This document shows, one piece after another, positions 54,304 to 64,000 of a stretch of 64,000 bases of DNA; the first letter of the stretch is position 1; every line of letters starts with the position of its first letter. Location: the NCBI GenBank assembly GCA_012656075.1, contig JAAKBF010000030.1, positions 1,042,056 to 1,106,055 on the forward strand, given 5' to 3'. The notes under the pieces were generated by a model. That model did not search any database. It saw only the letters and a list, made by a program, of their open reading frames with translations, and was not told the DNA's origin. The stretch comes from Phytophthora hibernalis. Taxonomy: Eukaryota; Oomycota; Peronosporomycetes; Peronosporales; Peronosporaceae. Position numbers and translations under genes: made by a program.

Positions 54304-55982
54304 AGTGCACGCGTCTACTCCGAACTGTGGCGTGAAATGAGGGGGAATTGGCACCGCAGGCTGGGGTTGGTGGAAAAGAGCAGAGTCGGGCTCGAGACTG
54401 GCTCGAGACTGGCTGAAATGGAGCTATTTGGCGGTATTTTACACCAATCCCAGGCTGTGCAAACTGGTCTGCACTCATGTCACCTCTGAATCTATGCCTT
54501 GCCAAGATCTGTAATAAAACTTTGATGACGTCGTCAAGCTGGCGCAAATGCACACTGGGAAGGTAAAATAATACGAAAGGCGGGAAAGTGGGGTTGTCTT
54601 GGGAAACCATGGCGTTCATCGAGTACATGTACGGGGATTGACGTTGCGACCTTTCACGGGCTCCCGAGCTGTAGAATTCCAGCGCAAACGAGGAGAAACT
54701 ACAAAAAGGGCGGGCACCGTCTTTAAAAAAGGAATATATTGTGCCAGCTCTCATTCGATTCATTCGACACGCTAACTTCGTGCTAACAGCGATCGATATG
54801 TGTATTAATAATGCAGGAACGACCTCGCTGAGGGGTCAGACTCAGCTTGGTCTGCAAGAACAAACGTTGCTCGCCGACGGTCAGCAGCAGGTTCCTTCCC
54901 TTTTGACTCAGTTTTACTACCGGTATCTATCATTTTGTTTTGTCGTTTTTGGTAATCTGAGACGGCGTCATACAAAATACAGCTTACGAACCTTTAAGTA
55001 TTAATACGAATCGCGATTTGGTTGCATTGAATAATGAAATATCCGTTACACAAGGGCATCTGAAAAAACTATCTCCTTTTCAGGCCCACAAAATGGGGGT
55101 ACATTTTGGACTTGTATGAAGGCAATATTGCCTCAATTTTTTCGATTCGTATATTATTTGAAAGCCCTTGTAAAAACCACTCGGATAGTTCGCTTTGTTA
55201 CGAGTGAAAGGGACGTTAATATTTTAGATTTTCGGTTAGGTACGAAAAGGAAGGGTCAACTTTAAAGGTATCTCGAATCGTAAGCATCAGTTCGTTTGAC
55301 GCCGTCTCATCTATTAGGGTATATTGCCCAATTTTTGTATTGATTTTATTGAAAAGGTGAAATAATAAATATTGAGCCACTACTTAACTTATTAATTCAA
55401 AAACAATATTTAATTCGATCCCTGCTGGACTGTGATGGACAGATCCTGACATCCTGGGAATTTACAGCCACGATTAGCCATTATTTAGCTGGCCCCTTCA
55501 GATTATAAATCTGAATCTGAAATTATAGAGGAACACAACAAGCAAAAAACGGATTTTTTTGATAAAACTCGACATCAACTTTCAGTTTCGAAGTGTACCC
55601 CTAATGTGGTACATTAATAAGATGCCTTTTTGTATTAAATTAAAAAAATACACTACAAGTATTATATTGATACATGCAATTAAGCCAACAGTAGTCTGCA
55701 TCAACTGGCTGGCGCCTTCCGGTCATACTGGGCGTTGAACTTTTAGCTCGTTTGCAAAGTTTTTAATTTGCCTTGGTAACCAATACATGTATTGGTTGTA
55801 CATGTAATACGGTAGTATGTTTCCCGAAGAGTGTTTAATATATAATGTGGTACGAGGTGTTGTTCGACAGAAGAAGCGACCTGGCACGAGTCATTCGAGA
55901 GTCTCGAGACCCCACAGCACATCTAACGTTATACTAGTACGTCACAGTACATGTACAAAAATGCTAATTTTGTACATCACTA

Positions 55983-56252
55983 CACTGTTCACTCTAATTA
56001 GTCTGACCCTGACTAATTATGGTTTACGATTTTTGTCGGAGAAAGTCGAACTTTTGAATAGAGCTTGTGACAACAATATTTATTTTTTATTGGAAGAAAT
56101 ATCATGGTTGGCTTCGGCTCGGAGAGATCTGTTCAAATCCGCTGTCTTTGTGCTCTTTTGAACTCTTCGGGAAAATTTTGTTGTCCGTGGTGTCACGAAA
56201 AAGTACAGAAGCATGACTATATTCGAAGCACGACTAATTAGAGTGAACGGTG
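55983..56252. mobile_element. Short TIR element (MITE-like), copy 1
   Basis: A 270-bp unit flanked by TA on both sides. Left end CACTGTTCACTCTAATTAGTC; the right end is its reverse complement apart from position 4. The same termini are found at 62661-62808. It has no coding capacity, so it is a non-autonomous element if mobile. TA flanks fit Tc1/mariner-type target duplication. Confidence 0.75.
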
Positions 56253-57872
56253 TATCGGATACTTGTGCTGTACAACGTACGAAAGGTTTTGGCAATATTT
56301 TATTACTCAATGGAGGCACTACAATCAAGAGTTTCCCCAAATCAATAATTTGAGTTATCCGACGAGGAGGTGCAATTTCTAGCTGGAGCCGCAACGGCGC
56401 CTTTTTTAGCAGTAGTACTGCACGAAATCTGCGGAGAAGCACCAGAAAATTTTGGTTGATTTTTGTGAGTGTATTTTATTTTGAGGTGCCGTCTGTGTTG
56501 AATAAGATGCATGTACCTATCTTACTACTAGTAGTAATAATTAGATGCAAAAGATGCTTCCACCGGCGAATAAGATGCACGAACAATTAGGTTTTTGTCT
56601 TGTTCCACCAGCAAATTAATCGCAAATAAAAGATAAACTTCGTATCAAAAAGTAATTAAGAAAAGTATGTACAGATTAACCTGGTACACCTGATAGCATC
56701 CGTGGAAAACGGCGTATCAGGTATAACAATACTATCTGATTTGGCAGTAGATGGTAACGACAGTCCTAGCTACAACCCCATTTGACGCAAAATAACAGGT
56801 AATAATTTTAACCATCTGATACTACGGTACTACATTTTGCTACCAGAGCGACCCTGATCTCGATGAAAAGCTGCTGAAAGACCTTTGGAAGCTACAGTTA
56901 CGAGTGCCCGAGGAAATTTGTCTCGACCAAGAAGAGAAAACTACTCAGACATCCATTACGAGCTACTTTCAGCCTCGCTAGGTAGTATCAAATCCCGCCA
57001 AATTGGCGATCAGATATCAGGTTCGATAGGTACCAGATTTACTCCATACATTTCACTAGCTACCAAGTCGGTGGATCGATTTCGTATCAGATATAGCAGT
57101 GTAGGTGTATTTAGGACAGGTTAACCTGTACATGTATTTTAACACTATTTTATTTTATTAAAATACCGGTAAGGTATTAATAAAATTGTTGGTATAATCA
57201 GCAAGTGCATCCACAGTAATCACGCTGCTTCCGCTAACAGATAGTTTTAAGGCACTTGGCCATTAAACTGTGCTTTGCATCATTTCTATTTGTAAAAGCC
57301 CAAAGGACTTTTACAGGTAAGGATTACCAACTGATGAGTGTTTTGCTAAATTGAGCATCTCCATTAGGCTATACCCAGCCTCCACCCGCACGCACAAACA
57401 TGAAAGAAATCGATAGCGAGGTTTAGGGCACCCATGTTCGAATGGATCATTCCTTTTAGTTAATCACCTTTGGTTGGTGATATTCCAGCTTTTACAGTAC
57501 CGGTAACGAGAGGGTGGAGGCATAATATGCCTAAATATTATTTGACTTGACTTTGCTGGAGGGAAGCAAAATTCAAGTTCAGGATATCACGTCGTCTGTA
57601 CATGTACATGATGTGTATATGGGGAGGTCCCTCTCTAAAAACGAATCTTGTTGTTTAAATAACCCGCTATTTCTGATCACAAATGGAAATAAATGAGCAC
57701 AAATCTTCTTCCAATATATAGTCCCTCTTAAATCGATTCAGAAACTGAATGGCGCTTATTGGGAGGGACCTCTACAAGAAGATACGCATCTATGACCAAT
57801 CACTGCGCGTAAACATGATAATAAGTTTGTTGACGCTTACGCCGAATTTGATCGCAGGGAAGCGTTCACCTC

Positions 57873-57923
57873 GAGTACGATTCGTACTCTTGCGACTCGT
57901 ACATGTACTGTATGAGTCGCAAG
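57873..57923. repeat. Two adjacent perfect hairpins
   Basis: GAGTACGA, one base, TCGTACTC (57873-57889), then a 10-bp stem (57889-57898 with 57914-57923) whose loop contains the palindrome GTACATGTAC. No gene is attached. Confidence 0.75.
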
Positions 57924-59341
57924 AACCGGTAGGCTACCGGCGCCGCCGGTGGTACATGTACTATAATAGCACAGGTCCGAACGCATCGGCGATGTGTGCG
58001 CAGGCTCATTCTTGCACGGTTGAACTTTGCCTACCGCGCACACACACTTCAACCACGACTCGTGGGCCACGAGAAGCTCAGCAACGCCGATCTGCCCATT
58101 TCCCGAGGGTATCGTCTCGTACATGCATGTACTGTATGCACATCCCCCGGTCTGACTGAAGCAATTAATCTCAGATTAAAGGGGAACCGGCAATACCAGC
58201 GACGGTGGACTCGTGGGGATCTCCAGTGGAGGGATCGGCTTGCGTTGGCTTCGCTGCGATGTCCTGTTGGTTTGTGTTGATCGCGAGACGGATGCACTCT
58301 CGCAGCAACTATTCAAATAGTACTTCTGTGAAATACTTGTAACTTACATATAAAACTGCGTGCACGTGTAGTACACATGTACACGGTGTACATGTGAGCT
58401 TACATGTATTTTCGAAGGAAATCCGTCCCTCTTCAAGGGAGATTGGCTGACTCAGAAGGCTGACCTGACAGTGAAGCCGACTCTTGTCCTCTTTTACATG
58501 CATGCGAATAAAGCGCGGCGAGCATCAAGTGAATGCGCTCTCAAGCAGCAGCAAAACAACAACTGCGGAATGTACATGTACATGCATGTCTATCGTTTTT
58601 TATCCGAGAGCTTGGTATAAATATATTGTTCGGCTGGACATTTGAGCTGCGTCGCCATCAATGAGAAGGTTCACACTCGGATGTTCTCAGGTTTTGCTAG
58701 TCAAAAACACTTTGGCTTACCGCGGCAGCTGCCAACTTGGAATCCAAGCTCAGCTTCAGACTGCGGGACGTAGCCTGCGTCACCCGCGGATCATTGAAGA
58801 ACTGCCGCGAGACCACAAACGCGCCAGTGCTTCAATGTGTCACGACGCATACCGGTGCCTCCGCAGCCCCGCACTTTTAGACTAAAAGTCGCGACTTTAG
58901 TCCATTTTAGTTCCTGAAAATTCGTGCAAAAACTAGACTTGTGGTCTTGACTTGCAAGATCGATCGTTGAAGGCAATTTTAATCTGCGTGCTACGTGTGC
59001 ATGTGCATTGCTTCGGCAGGCACTCTACGGCAAACCACTTGCACCTGAATGCCACCGGACTGAAGTTTTGCCGCGACCACGTACAACTAACCACTGTGCT
59101 TGCCGGAGATAATTGGTCGAGAGGAGACCACCTGCACATCGGCTGAACAGTGTATGCGCTCACCGTTGAACTCGCAGCAATGCTTCAACGAGGATGGACT
59201 TCCCCACGTTTGACGCCCCGCCTAGGCGCTTGAAGTCATGGGAGCCATGTTAAACCCTCGTACATTAGCCGTACATGCTGCAACCAGCAACAGACCTCCT
59301 GCTTGCCCGGCCTCTAGATCGCGGACGCTGGCTGCAGTTCT

Positions 59342-59364
59342 CTCATTCCCCATTTTGCGGTCTT
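59342..59364 (+). promoter_or_regulatory. Oomycete Inr/FPR core promoter of the JEN1-like gene
   Basis: CTCATTCCCCATTTTG followed by CGGTCTT matches the 16-19 bp oomycete initiator plus flanking element (TCATTYYNCAWTTTNNYYTT) almost exactly. It lies about 62-85 bp upstream of the ATG at 59426, so it also supports that start codon. Confidence 0.8.
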
Positions 59365-59425
59365 GAGCTCACAGCTCCACCAATTGCTACCAAGCACCTC
59401 CTTGCCAACAACTACCCACGCAGCA

Positions 59426-61028
59426 ATGGCACCTGTCCTTCAGTCACCGGGCAGCGGCTACGTGCCAGCCCTGACACCGGCCGTACCTGGTACGGCGCCC
59501 GAACCGGAGGAGACGATGAGTGCCGGTGAATACCTCAAGTCGCGCTTCTCGACTCTCAAGCCGCCCATGGCCAAGGTGGAGAACCCGTTCAAGGTGCTGG
59601 GCTTGCTCAACCGCCTCCAATGGATGCAGTTCCTCATCGCCTTCATTGCCTGGTCCTGGGACGCCTTCGACTTCTTCACCGTCTCAATGACGATCTCCGA
59701 CCTGGCGGAGGAGTTCGGCAAGACCAAGACGGACATCACGTGGGGAATCACGCTGGTGCTCATGCTGCGTTCGGTTGGCTCCATCACGTTTGGTATCGCC
59801 TCGGATCGCTGGGGCCGCAAGTGGCCGTTCGTGGTGAACAACATCCTCTTCATCATTCTGGAGCTCCTTACGGGCTTCTGCACCAACTACTCGCAGTTCC
59901 TGTGGGTTCGCGCGTTCTTCGGTATCGCTATGGGTGGGTTGTATGGCAACGTGGCAGCGACCGCTCTCGAAGACTGCCCACCGGCGGCTCGGGGTATCGT
60001 CTCCGGTATGATGCAGCAAGGTTATGCGTTCGGCTACCTCCTGGCTGTCGTCTTCGCGCGTGCTCTGGTCAACACCACTAGCCACGGCTGGCGCCCGCTC
60101 TTCTGGTTCGGTGCTTGCCCGCCCATTTTGATCATCATTGCCCGCCTGTACTTGCCGGAGACGAAAGTGTACCAGGAGCGCCAGGCTGTGCGTGAGGCTA
60201 CGCCCAACATCACCAAGACGTTCATCGCAGAGGGCAAGGTCGCGTTCAAGCGCCACTGGATGCTGCTCACCTACTTGGTGCTGCTCATGGCGGGCTTCAA
60301 CTTCATGGTGCGTTGCCACCGGAATACCATCGCCTGTCATTACACGTCGGATTAACCTTTTCTTTGCTTGACTACAGTCCCACGGCTCACAGGACCTGTA
60401 CCCGACCATGCTCTCCAACCAGTTCGAGTTCACGGCCGATGAGGTTACCGTGACGCAGGTGGTCGCCAACCTCGGCGCCATTACGGGTGGCACCCTCGTC
60501 GGCTATTACTCGCAGATTTTCGGTCGTCGTCTGAGTATCATCGTCATGGCATTCATCGGCGCTGCGATCCTGTACCCGTACAGCTACACGGATGACCTGA
60601 CAATCATGATCGCGGCCTTTTTCCAGCAGTTCTGCGTCCAGGGAGCGTGGGGTGTCGTCCCGATCCACCTCATGGAGCTGTCGCCTCCGTCGTACAGCAC
60701 GCTCATCGTCGGAACATCGTACCAGCTCGGCAACCTCATCTCGTCAGCGTCGTCAACCATCGAGGCGCGTCTTGGCGAGAACTATCCGCTGCCGCCGAAT
60801 GAGGAGGGCGAGAGCCGCTACGAGTACGGCAAGGTCATCTGCATCTTCATGGCCGTTGTGTACGCGTACCTGGTGCTGCTGACGTTCCTCGGACCGGAGG
60901 CGCGCGGTAAGGAGTTCGACGTCGCACACGACCGCGATCTGGAGGAGGCGGCGCACGTGAACCAGGAGGACCTCGAAAAGATCCTGCACAACGACGCCGA
61001 GCAAGACAAGACCGTCAAGGGTGGCTGA
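59426..61028 (+). CDS. JEN1-like MFS carboxylate transporter
   Basis: Twelve-helix major facilitator of the lactate/pyruvate carrier (Jen1) type, about 510 residues, plasma membrane. Matching blocks: AWSWDAFDFFTVSMTISDLA (helix 1), TDITWGITLVLMLRSVGS, GIASDRWGRKWPFVVNN with the MFS loop 2-3 motif, FFGIAMGGLYGNVAATALED, GMMQQGYAFGYLLAVVFAR, WRPLFWFGACPPILIII and, after the intron, NFMSHGSQDLYPTMLSNQ. That last block is the diagnostic NFMSHGxQD sequence for substrate. A 70-bp intron at 60308-60377 (GTGCGT...ACAG) cuts between NFM and SHGSQD. The C-terminus is acidic. The frame is clean. The ATG at 59426 follows the core promoter; an upstream in-frame ATG at 59363 falls inside the promoter element. 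Confidence 0.9.
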
Positions 61029-61799
61029 GCCAGGCGTGCCACATGGATGTTGCCTTTCTCGTTGGCCTGGCGCTACATTTTAATGCGTGATTTTCACAAC
61101 CTCTTCTTGTTAAACCGGAGCTTGATCTTCGGTTCCGCGATACCCGCTCCGTTGTGCCCCGTCGGCGGTTAGGAATCCGTCGGCAGGCTGCGGCACGATA
61201 GGCGTTGGAGTTTCACAGGAGGAAGATAACACTAGAGTGTTTACCAGTAGGTGTAATCCAGTCCGGAGTTCACTAGGCAGCAATTTCAGACATTGAAGGA
61301 AATACAACCTAACTTCACTCAATAAACCGGAGCTTGATATCTGTGCTGGTGCTCGATGGCGGTGGTTGCTGTGTCCGCTCGTGTCGGATACAGAGACCGA
61401 TCCCGGCTCATCTCCCAGGCGCCCTTTATCCGCCTATCCACCTCTGCTTGAATTGTGCTTGAATGCATCAAGCTGTTGAGTGCGAAGTTCGCGAGCGGTC
61501 CGGCAAATTGTATGCTCATAATTTTGATGTTTTAAAAGTATCGGCGAGATCGAGGCTGCCAACGCATAGTTGAGTTGCTGCCGTAGCAAAGGCCTGCCAA
61601 ATTGCTGGCGGTGGCAATGTGGCGTGGAGCGTTGGCTGACTTGCAAGTTGCAACTGCACCTACCACGCGTCGTGGTCTGCGACCGCGGGGATCGCCAAAA
61701 CTTCAACAGCATCATGCGTGACGTGCATGAACCGATCTCAGGTACTGTACTTAGTACACTACTTGATGCTACACGAGTGTCATCAGATTGGTCAGGTAG

Positions 61800-61844
61800 G
61801 ACAGGTTAATCCGCTAAGACAGTGTCTTAGCGGATTAACCTGTC
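61800..61844. repeat. 45-bp perfect palindrome
   Basis: Arms 61800-61821 and 61823-61844 are exact reverse complements with one central base; each begins GACAGGTTAATCC. A related shorter palindrome, ACAGGTTAACCTGT, lies at 57116-57129, and both are preceded by TAGG. Confidence 0.95.
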
Positions 61845-61889
61845 TTTAAAGACACACACTTGTACTTTAATATTAAAATACATGTACTG

Positions 61890-61940
61890 TACCGGTACAT
61901 GTACATGTATAACTGGCGATACCGGTACATGTACATGTAT
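61890..61940. repeat. Direct repeat with 30-bp period, TACATGTA-rich
   Basis: The 21-bp word starting TACCGGTACATG occurs at 61890-61910 and again, identical, at 61920-61940. Each copy holds overlapping TACATGTA palindromes. Confidence 0.85.
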
Positions 61941-62660
61941 TCTGAAATATCTAAATTGAAGGCGTGGGCGAGCCAGCGTGTGTTGAAGCACGAATTACGG
62001 CCCGATTTGCGGGTGGTGACCGTGCTCACGTCGATGGACGTAATACATGTACCGGTATGCGATAAGAGGAGAAGCGACCTATTGTCACTGCAGCAGCCAC
62101 CCAACATTAATTCGGTCCTAATACTTCTTGCTGGGGCCATTGACAGTCAATTCGACTCGCGCATTGCCAACGGACCGTTGGCAACGGTACATGTCTGTTA
62201 CAGACTCTGTAGGAGGAGGGCGAGGGCGAAGGCGAGGCCGCCGCAGGAATCCTGCGGCATCGGCCTGAGAAAAGCCACACCTGCCCTGCTGCTGTACCGC
62301 CAAAATCAAAGGATATGCAACTATGATGGGAATCTGAAGCAGGAAAAGTTCTAACTGAAGTGCGCCCGCCTCTGTTTCGTTAGTTGCCGCCGTGTGTACG
62401 CGCTCACAAATCTCGCAAATCGGTGAGCGCATACACGAGAAGATGTTTGTCGTCCAGGCAGCTCTCGACGCCTTTGATCTTAGAAAAATGAGCACTGCAT
62501 CGTTCTTCAAGTAGTTTTGCACCAATTTATCGTTAAAACTAAGGGCGAGCACCTTAGTCGACGAGTACATATACAGTAGTCGGAGGTGCTCGATCTTAGT
62601 CGACAAGTAGTCGATGTAAACCGCCAACCTCGGGCAGAGAGGGTCATCCGGTAAATGGTA

Positions 62661-62808
62661 CACCGTTCACCCTAATTAGTCGTGTGACCTAAATAGTCAT
62701 GCACCTCTGGTAATGTAGTTTTTCAGAAGACGGTTTTCAAAAAGGTTGGGAGGAGATCGAAACGTACACGGTAAATAGTCGTGGCACGACTAATTAGGGT
62801 GAACGGTG
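62661..62808. mobile_element. Short TIR element (MITE-like), copy 2
   Basis: 148 bp flanked by TA (62659-62660 and 62809-62810). The terminal inverted repeat, beginning CACCGTTCACCCTAATTAGT, is perfect over 24 bp. It shares its ends and a subterminal TAGTCATGC word with the element at 55983-56252. Confidence 0.8.
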
Positions 62809-63207
62809 TAAATGAACGATCGCACCAGTGCATTCTAAAGTTTATTTAACCACTTCCTGTATACCAAACTTCAGACAATCCAAGATAATGTCTCGAATTC
62901 CGGCAGATGTTGTTGTCTTGTTTGGCGGACAAGCGATCGCCGAAACGAGTTTTGCAGAGAAGTCGTGGCATTTATGTCATAGAAAGGGGAACGTGTCGGT
63001 GATTGCAATGTTACACGTCCACAAGTTCACACACTCGACCTTGATGCACTCCGCGCGCTCGTTCTACACCCACGAAACGCGATCAGCGCAAGGGCTCCGT
63101 GTCGCCGCTCTTGAGAAGGAGTCCTTCAGCTTGCTGTTGTTCAACCAGGATGCTCTGATCGACACAACCCGCTCTCCTTGTGCGCTCCGCGAGGTGCAAG
63201 CGATCGA

Positions 63208-63226
63208 TCATTCCCCAATTGGCAAG
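63208..63226 (+). promoter_or_regulatory. Oomycete Inr-type core promoter of the sugar-transporter gene
   Basis: TCATTCCCCAATTGGCAAG matches the oomycete initiator core (TCATTYYNCAWT). It ends 31 bp upstream of the ATG at 63258. Confidence 0.6.
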
Positions 63227-63257
63227 CTCGAGCGCATTCGCAGTCAACTCCTCAATC

Positions 63258-64000
63258 ATGGCGGCCGAGAACAAGTCTCTACCCGCTTCCCCTGTGGACC
63301 CTGTCTACACGGAGGTTACCACGCCCCAGATCCAAAGCGCGGTACTCGAACCGGAAGATGTGGAGGCTCGCCTGCGCGTTCAGCCCACTTACATCCTGTA
63401 CACCAGCGCCTTGCTCGCTTTCGTGCTGCCGCTCCAGTACGGTTGGTCGACCTCTCAGCTTAACCTGCACAAGTTTAACAACGTCGAGGATTGCAACGCC
63501 CGTCCGGTTGCCGAAGACACGTGCATCATGTTCCCCGGCCACACCAAGTTCCAGTGGACTATCGTCGTGAACGCGTGGATTTTTGGTGGTATGATCGGTG
63601 CTGGTCTCGTCGGCAAGTTCGCCGACAAGTTCGGTCGTAAGCAGGTCCTCATCTACAACTGCAGCTTTATCATCGCCGGCGCTGTTATCATGGCTGTCGT
63701 GTCGAACTTGTGGGCTTTCGCAGTCGGCCGTCTGCTTGCCGGTATCGCATCAGGTGCTACGACAGGCAACGTTGGCGGCTACATCAACGAGATATCTCCG
63801 CCTCACCTCCGCTCGCTGCTTGGTGCCGTTCTCCACAGTGGCATCACCGTCGGTATTCTGTTGGTCGCGACGACGTTCTTTTACATGGACTTTGACAATG
63901 GTTGGCGCTACATTGCTGCATTCCCGATCGTGCTTGCGGCTATTTTCCTCAGTCTGTCTCCGTTCTTGATGGTTGAGTCACCTGTGTGGCTTCTGTTGAA
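63258..64000 (+). CDS. Sugar-transporter-family MFS protein (3' end outside window)
   Basis: Open to the right edge; about the first 247 residues are seen. GLUT/sugar-porter motifs: YILYTSALLAFVLPLQYGWS with QLN (helix 1), WIFGGMIGAGLVGKFADKFG followed by RKQVL (the sugar-porter G-R-K motif between helices 2 and 3), GRLLAGIASGATTGNVGGYI followed by NEISPPHLRSLLGAVL (the signature after helix 4), and PFLMVESPVWLLL (the PESPRWLL block). The substrate is probably a hexose; family membership is firm. The ATG at 63258 is 31 bp after an initiator-like element. No frame break in 740 bp. It lies on the same strand as, and downstream of, the JEN1-like carrier. Confidence 0.88.
   Translation, partial: MAAENKSLPASPVDPVYTEVTTPQIQSAVLEPEDVEARLRVQPTYILYTSALLAFVLPLQYGWSTSQLNLHKFNNVEDCNARPVAEDTCIMFPGHTKFQWTIVVNAWIFGGMIGAGLVGKFADKFGRKQVLIYNCSFIIAGAVIMAVVSNLWAFAVGRLLAGIASGATTGNVGGYINEISPPHLRSLLGAVLHSGITVGILLVATTFFYMDFDNGWRYIAAFPIVLAAIFLSLSPFLMVESPVWLLL

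Larger units (their letters stand above)
54304..59425. other. Gene-poor AT-rich region with mobile-element remnants
   Basis: About 5.1 kb without a supported gene. Base composition drops clearly to AT-rich after about 55,000. It holds a short TIR element, several perfect palindromes, repeated TACATGTA motifs and, at the right end, the leader of the JEN1-like gene. Frames such as 55817-56161 and 57749-58159 lack domains. It contrasts with the dense gene order of 0-54 kb and looks like transposon-derived or heterochromatic spacer. Confidence 0.55.
61029..63257. other. Intergenic region with palindromes and a TIR element
   Basis: About 2.2 kb between two plus-strand transporter genes. It contains a 45-bp perfect palindrome, a 30-bp-period direct repeat rich in TACATGTA and a second copy of the short TIR element. 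The frame at 62828-63463 overlaps the transporter start out of frame and is not supported. Confidence 0.5.

Noticed and set aside
55817..56161. 114-residue plus-strand frame across the left end of the TIR element
   Set aside because: It crosses a mobile-element boundary and is AT-driven; no similarity to transposases.
62828..63463. 211-residue plus-strand frame
   Set aside because: It overlaps the sugar-transporter start in another frame and loses sense after 63258; the transporter frame carries the family motifs.
1..64000. RXLR or Crinkler effectors, tRNA/rRNA genes, LTR retrotransposons, CRISPR arrays
   Set aside because: Looked for by motif and structure; none could be supported in this window.

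Overview
The window looks like nuclear DNA of an oomycete (Peronosporales, most likely Phytophthora or a close relative). The reasons are: compact, mostly intron-poor genes on both strands; short GT...AG introns of 58-80 bp; GC-rich codon use; oomycete-type Inr/FPR core promoters (TCATTYYNCAWTTT) just upstream of several genes; and a gene set typical of oomycetes (JEN1-like carboxylate carrier, AP2-domain protein, SANT/NAM-like proteins, large ABCC transporter). No bacterial operons, CRISPR arrays or RXLR effectors were seen.

Layout. 0-8 kb: two convergent monoacylglycerol-lipase-like genes (the first cut by the window edge) flank an ABCC transporter and an acidic unknown protein. 8-16 kb: an N-terminal protein methyltransferase (NTMT1-like), the spliceosomal helicase Aquarius and a PX-domain protein. 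16-25 kb: an Sds3-family SIN3/HDAC subunit, a SANT-like protein, a metallo-beta-lactamase/cyclic-nucleotide-binding phosphodiesterase, a Cid1-type terminal nucleotidyltransferase and an unrecognised EF-hand-like protein. 25-33 kb: an intact inositol-pyrophosphate kinase (PPIP5K/Vip1), an EF-hand protein and an ankyrin protein. 34-41 kb: two tRNA-dihydrouridine synthases of different families facing each other, a multi-exon unknown, an F-box/LRR protein and an ATP-grasp protein. 43-48 kb: two tandem SANT/NAM-like paralogues, a permuted papain-fold protein and Mediator subunit 27. 48-54 kb: one very large gene that reads PHD - AP2 - AP2 - acidic/coiled region - class II histone deacetylase. 54-63 kb: AT-rich, gene-poor DNA with palindromes, TACATGTA motifs and two short TIR elements, interrupted by the JEN1-like carrier. 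63-64 kb: start of a sugar-transporter-family MFS gene.

A striking property of the whole window is that most genes are broken by single-base frame shifts. Nearly all are -1, and many lie exactly in runs of 3-5 identical bases, while conserved motifs on both sides stay intact. That is best explained by homopolymer errors in the assembly, so I annotate these as genes rather than pseudogenes and give each break. PPIP5K, the EF-hand protein, MED27, the JEN1-like carrier and the sugar transporter read cleanly.

Functionally the window is rich in chromatin and transcription parts (Sds3, PHD-AP2-HDAC, MED27, SANT/NAM proteins), RNA metabolism (Aquarius, TUTase, two Dus enzymes) and signalling (PPIP5K, cyclic nucleotide PDE, PX and EF-hand proteins). 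The most unusual item is the PHD-AP2-AP2-HDAC architecture, which would put sequence-specific DNA binding, histone reading and deacetylation in one polypeptide.
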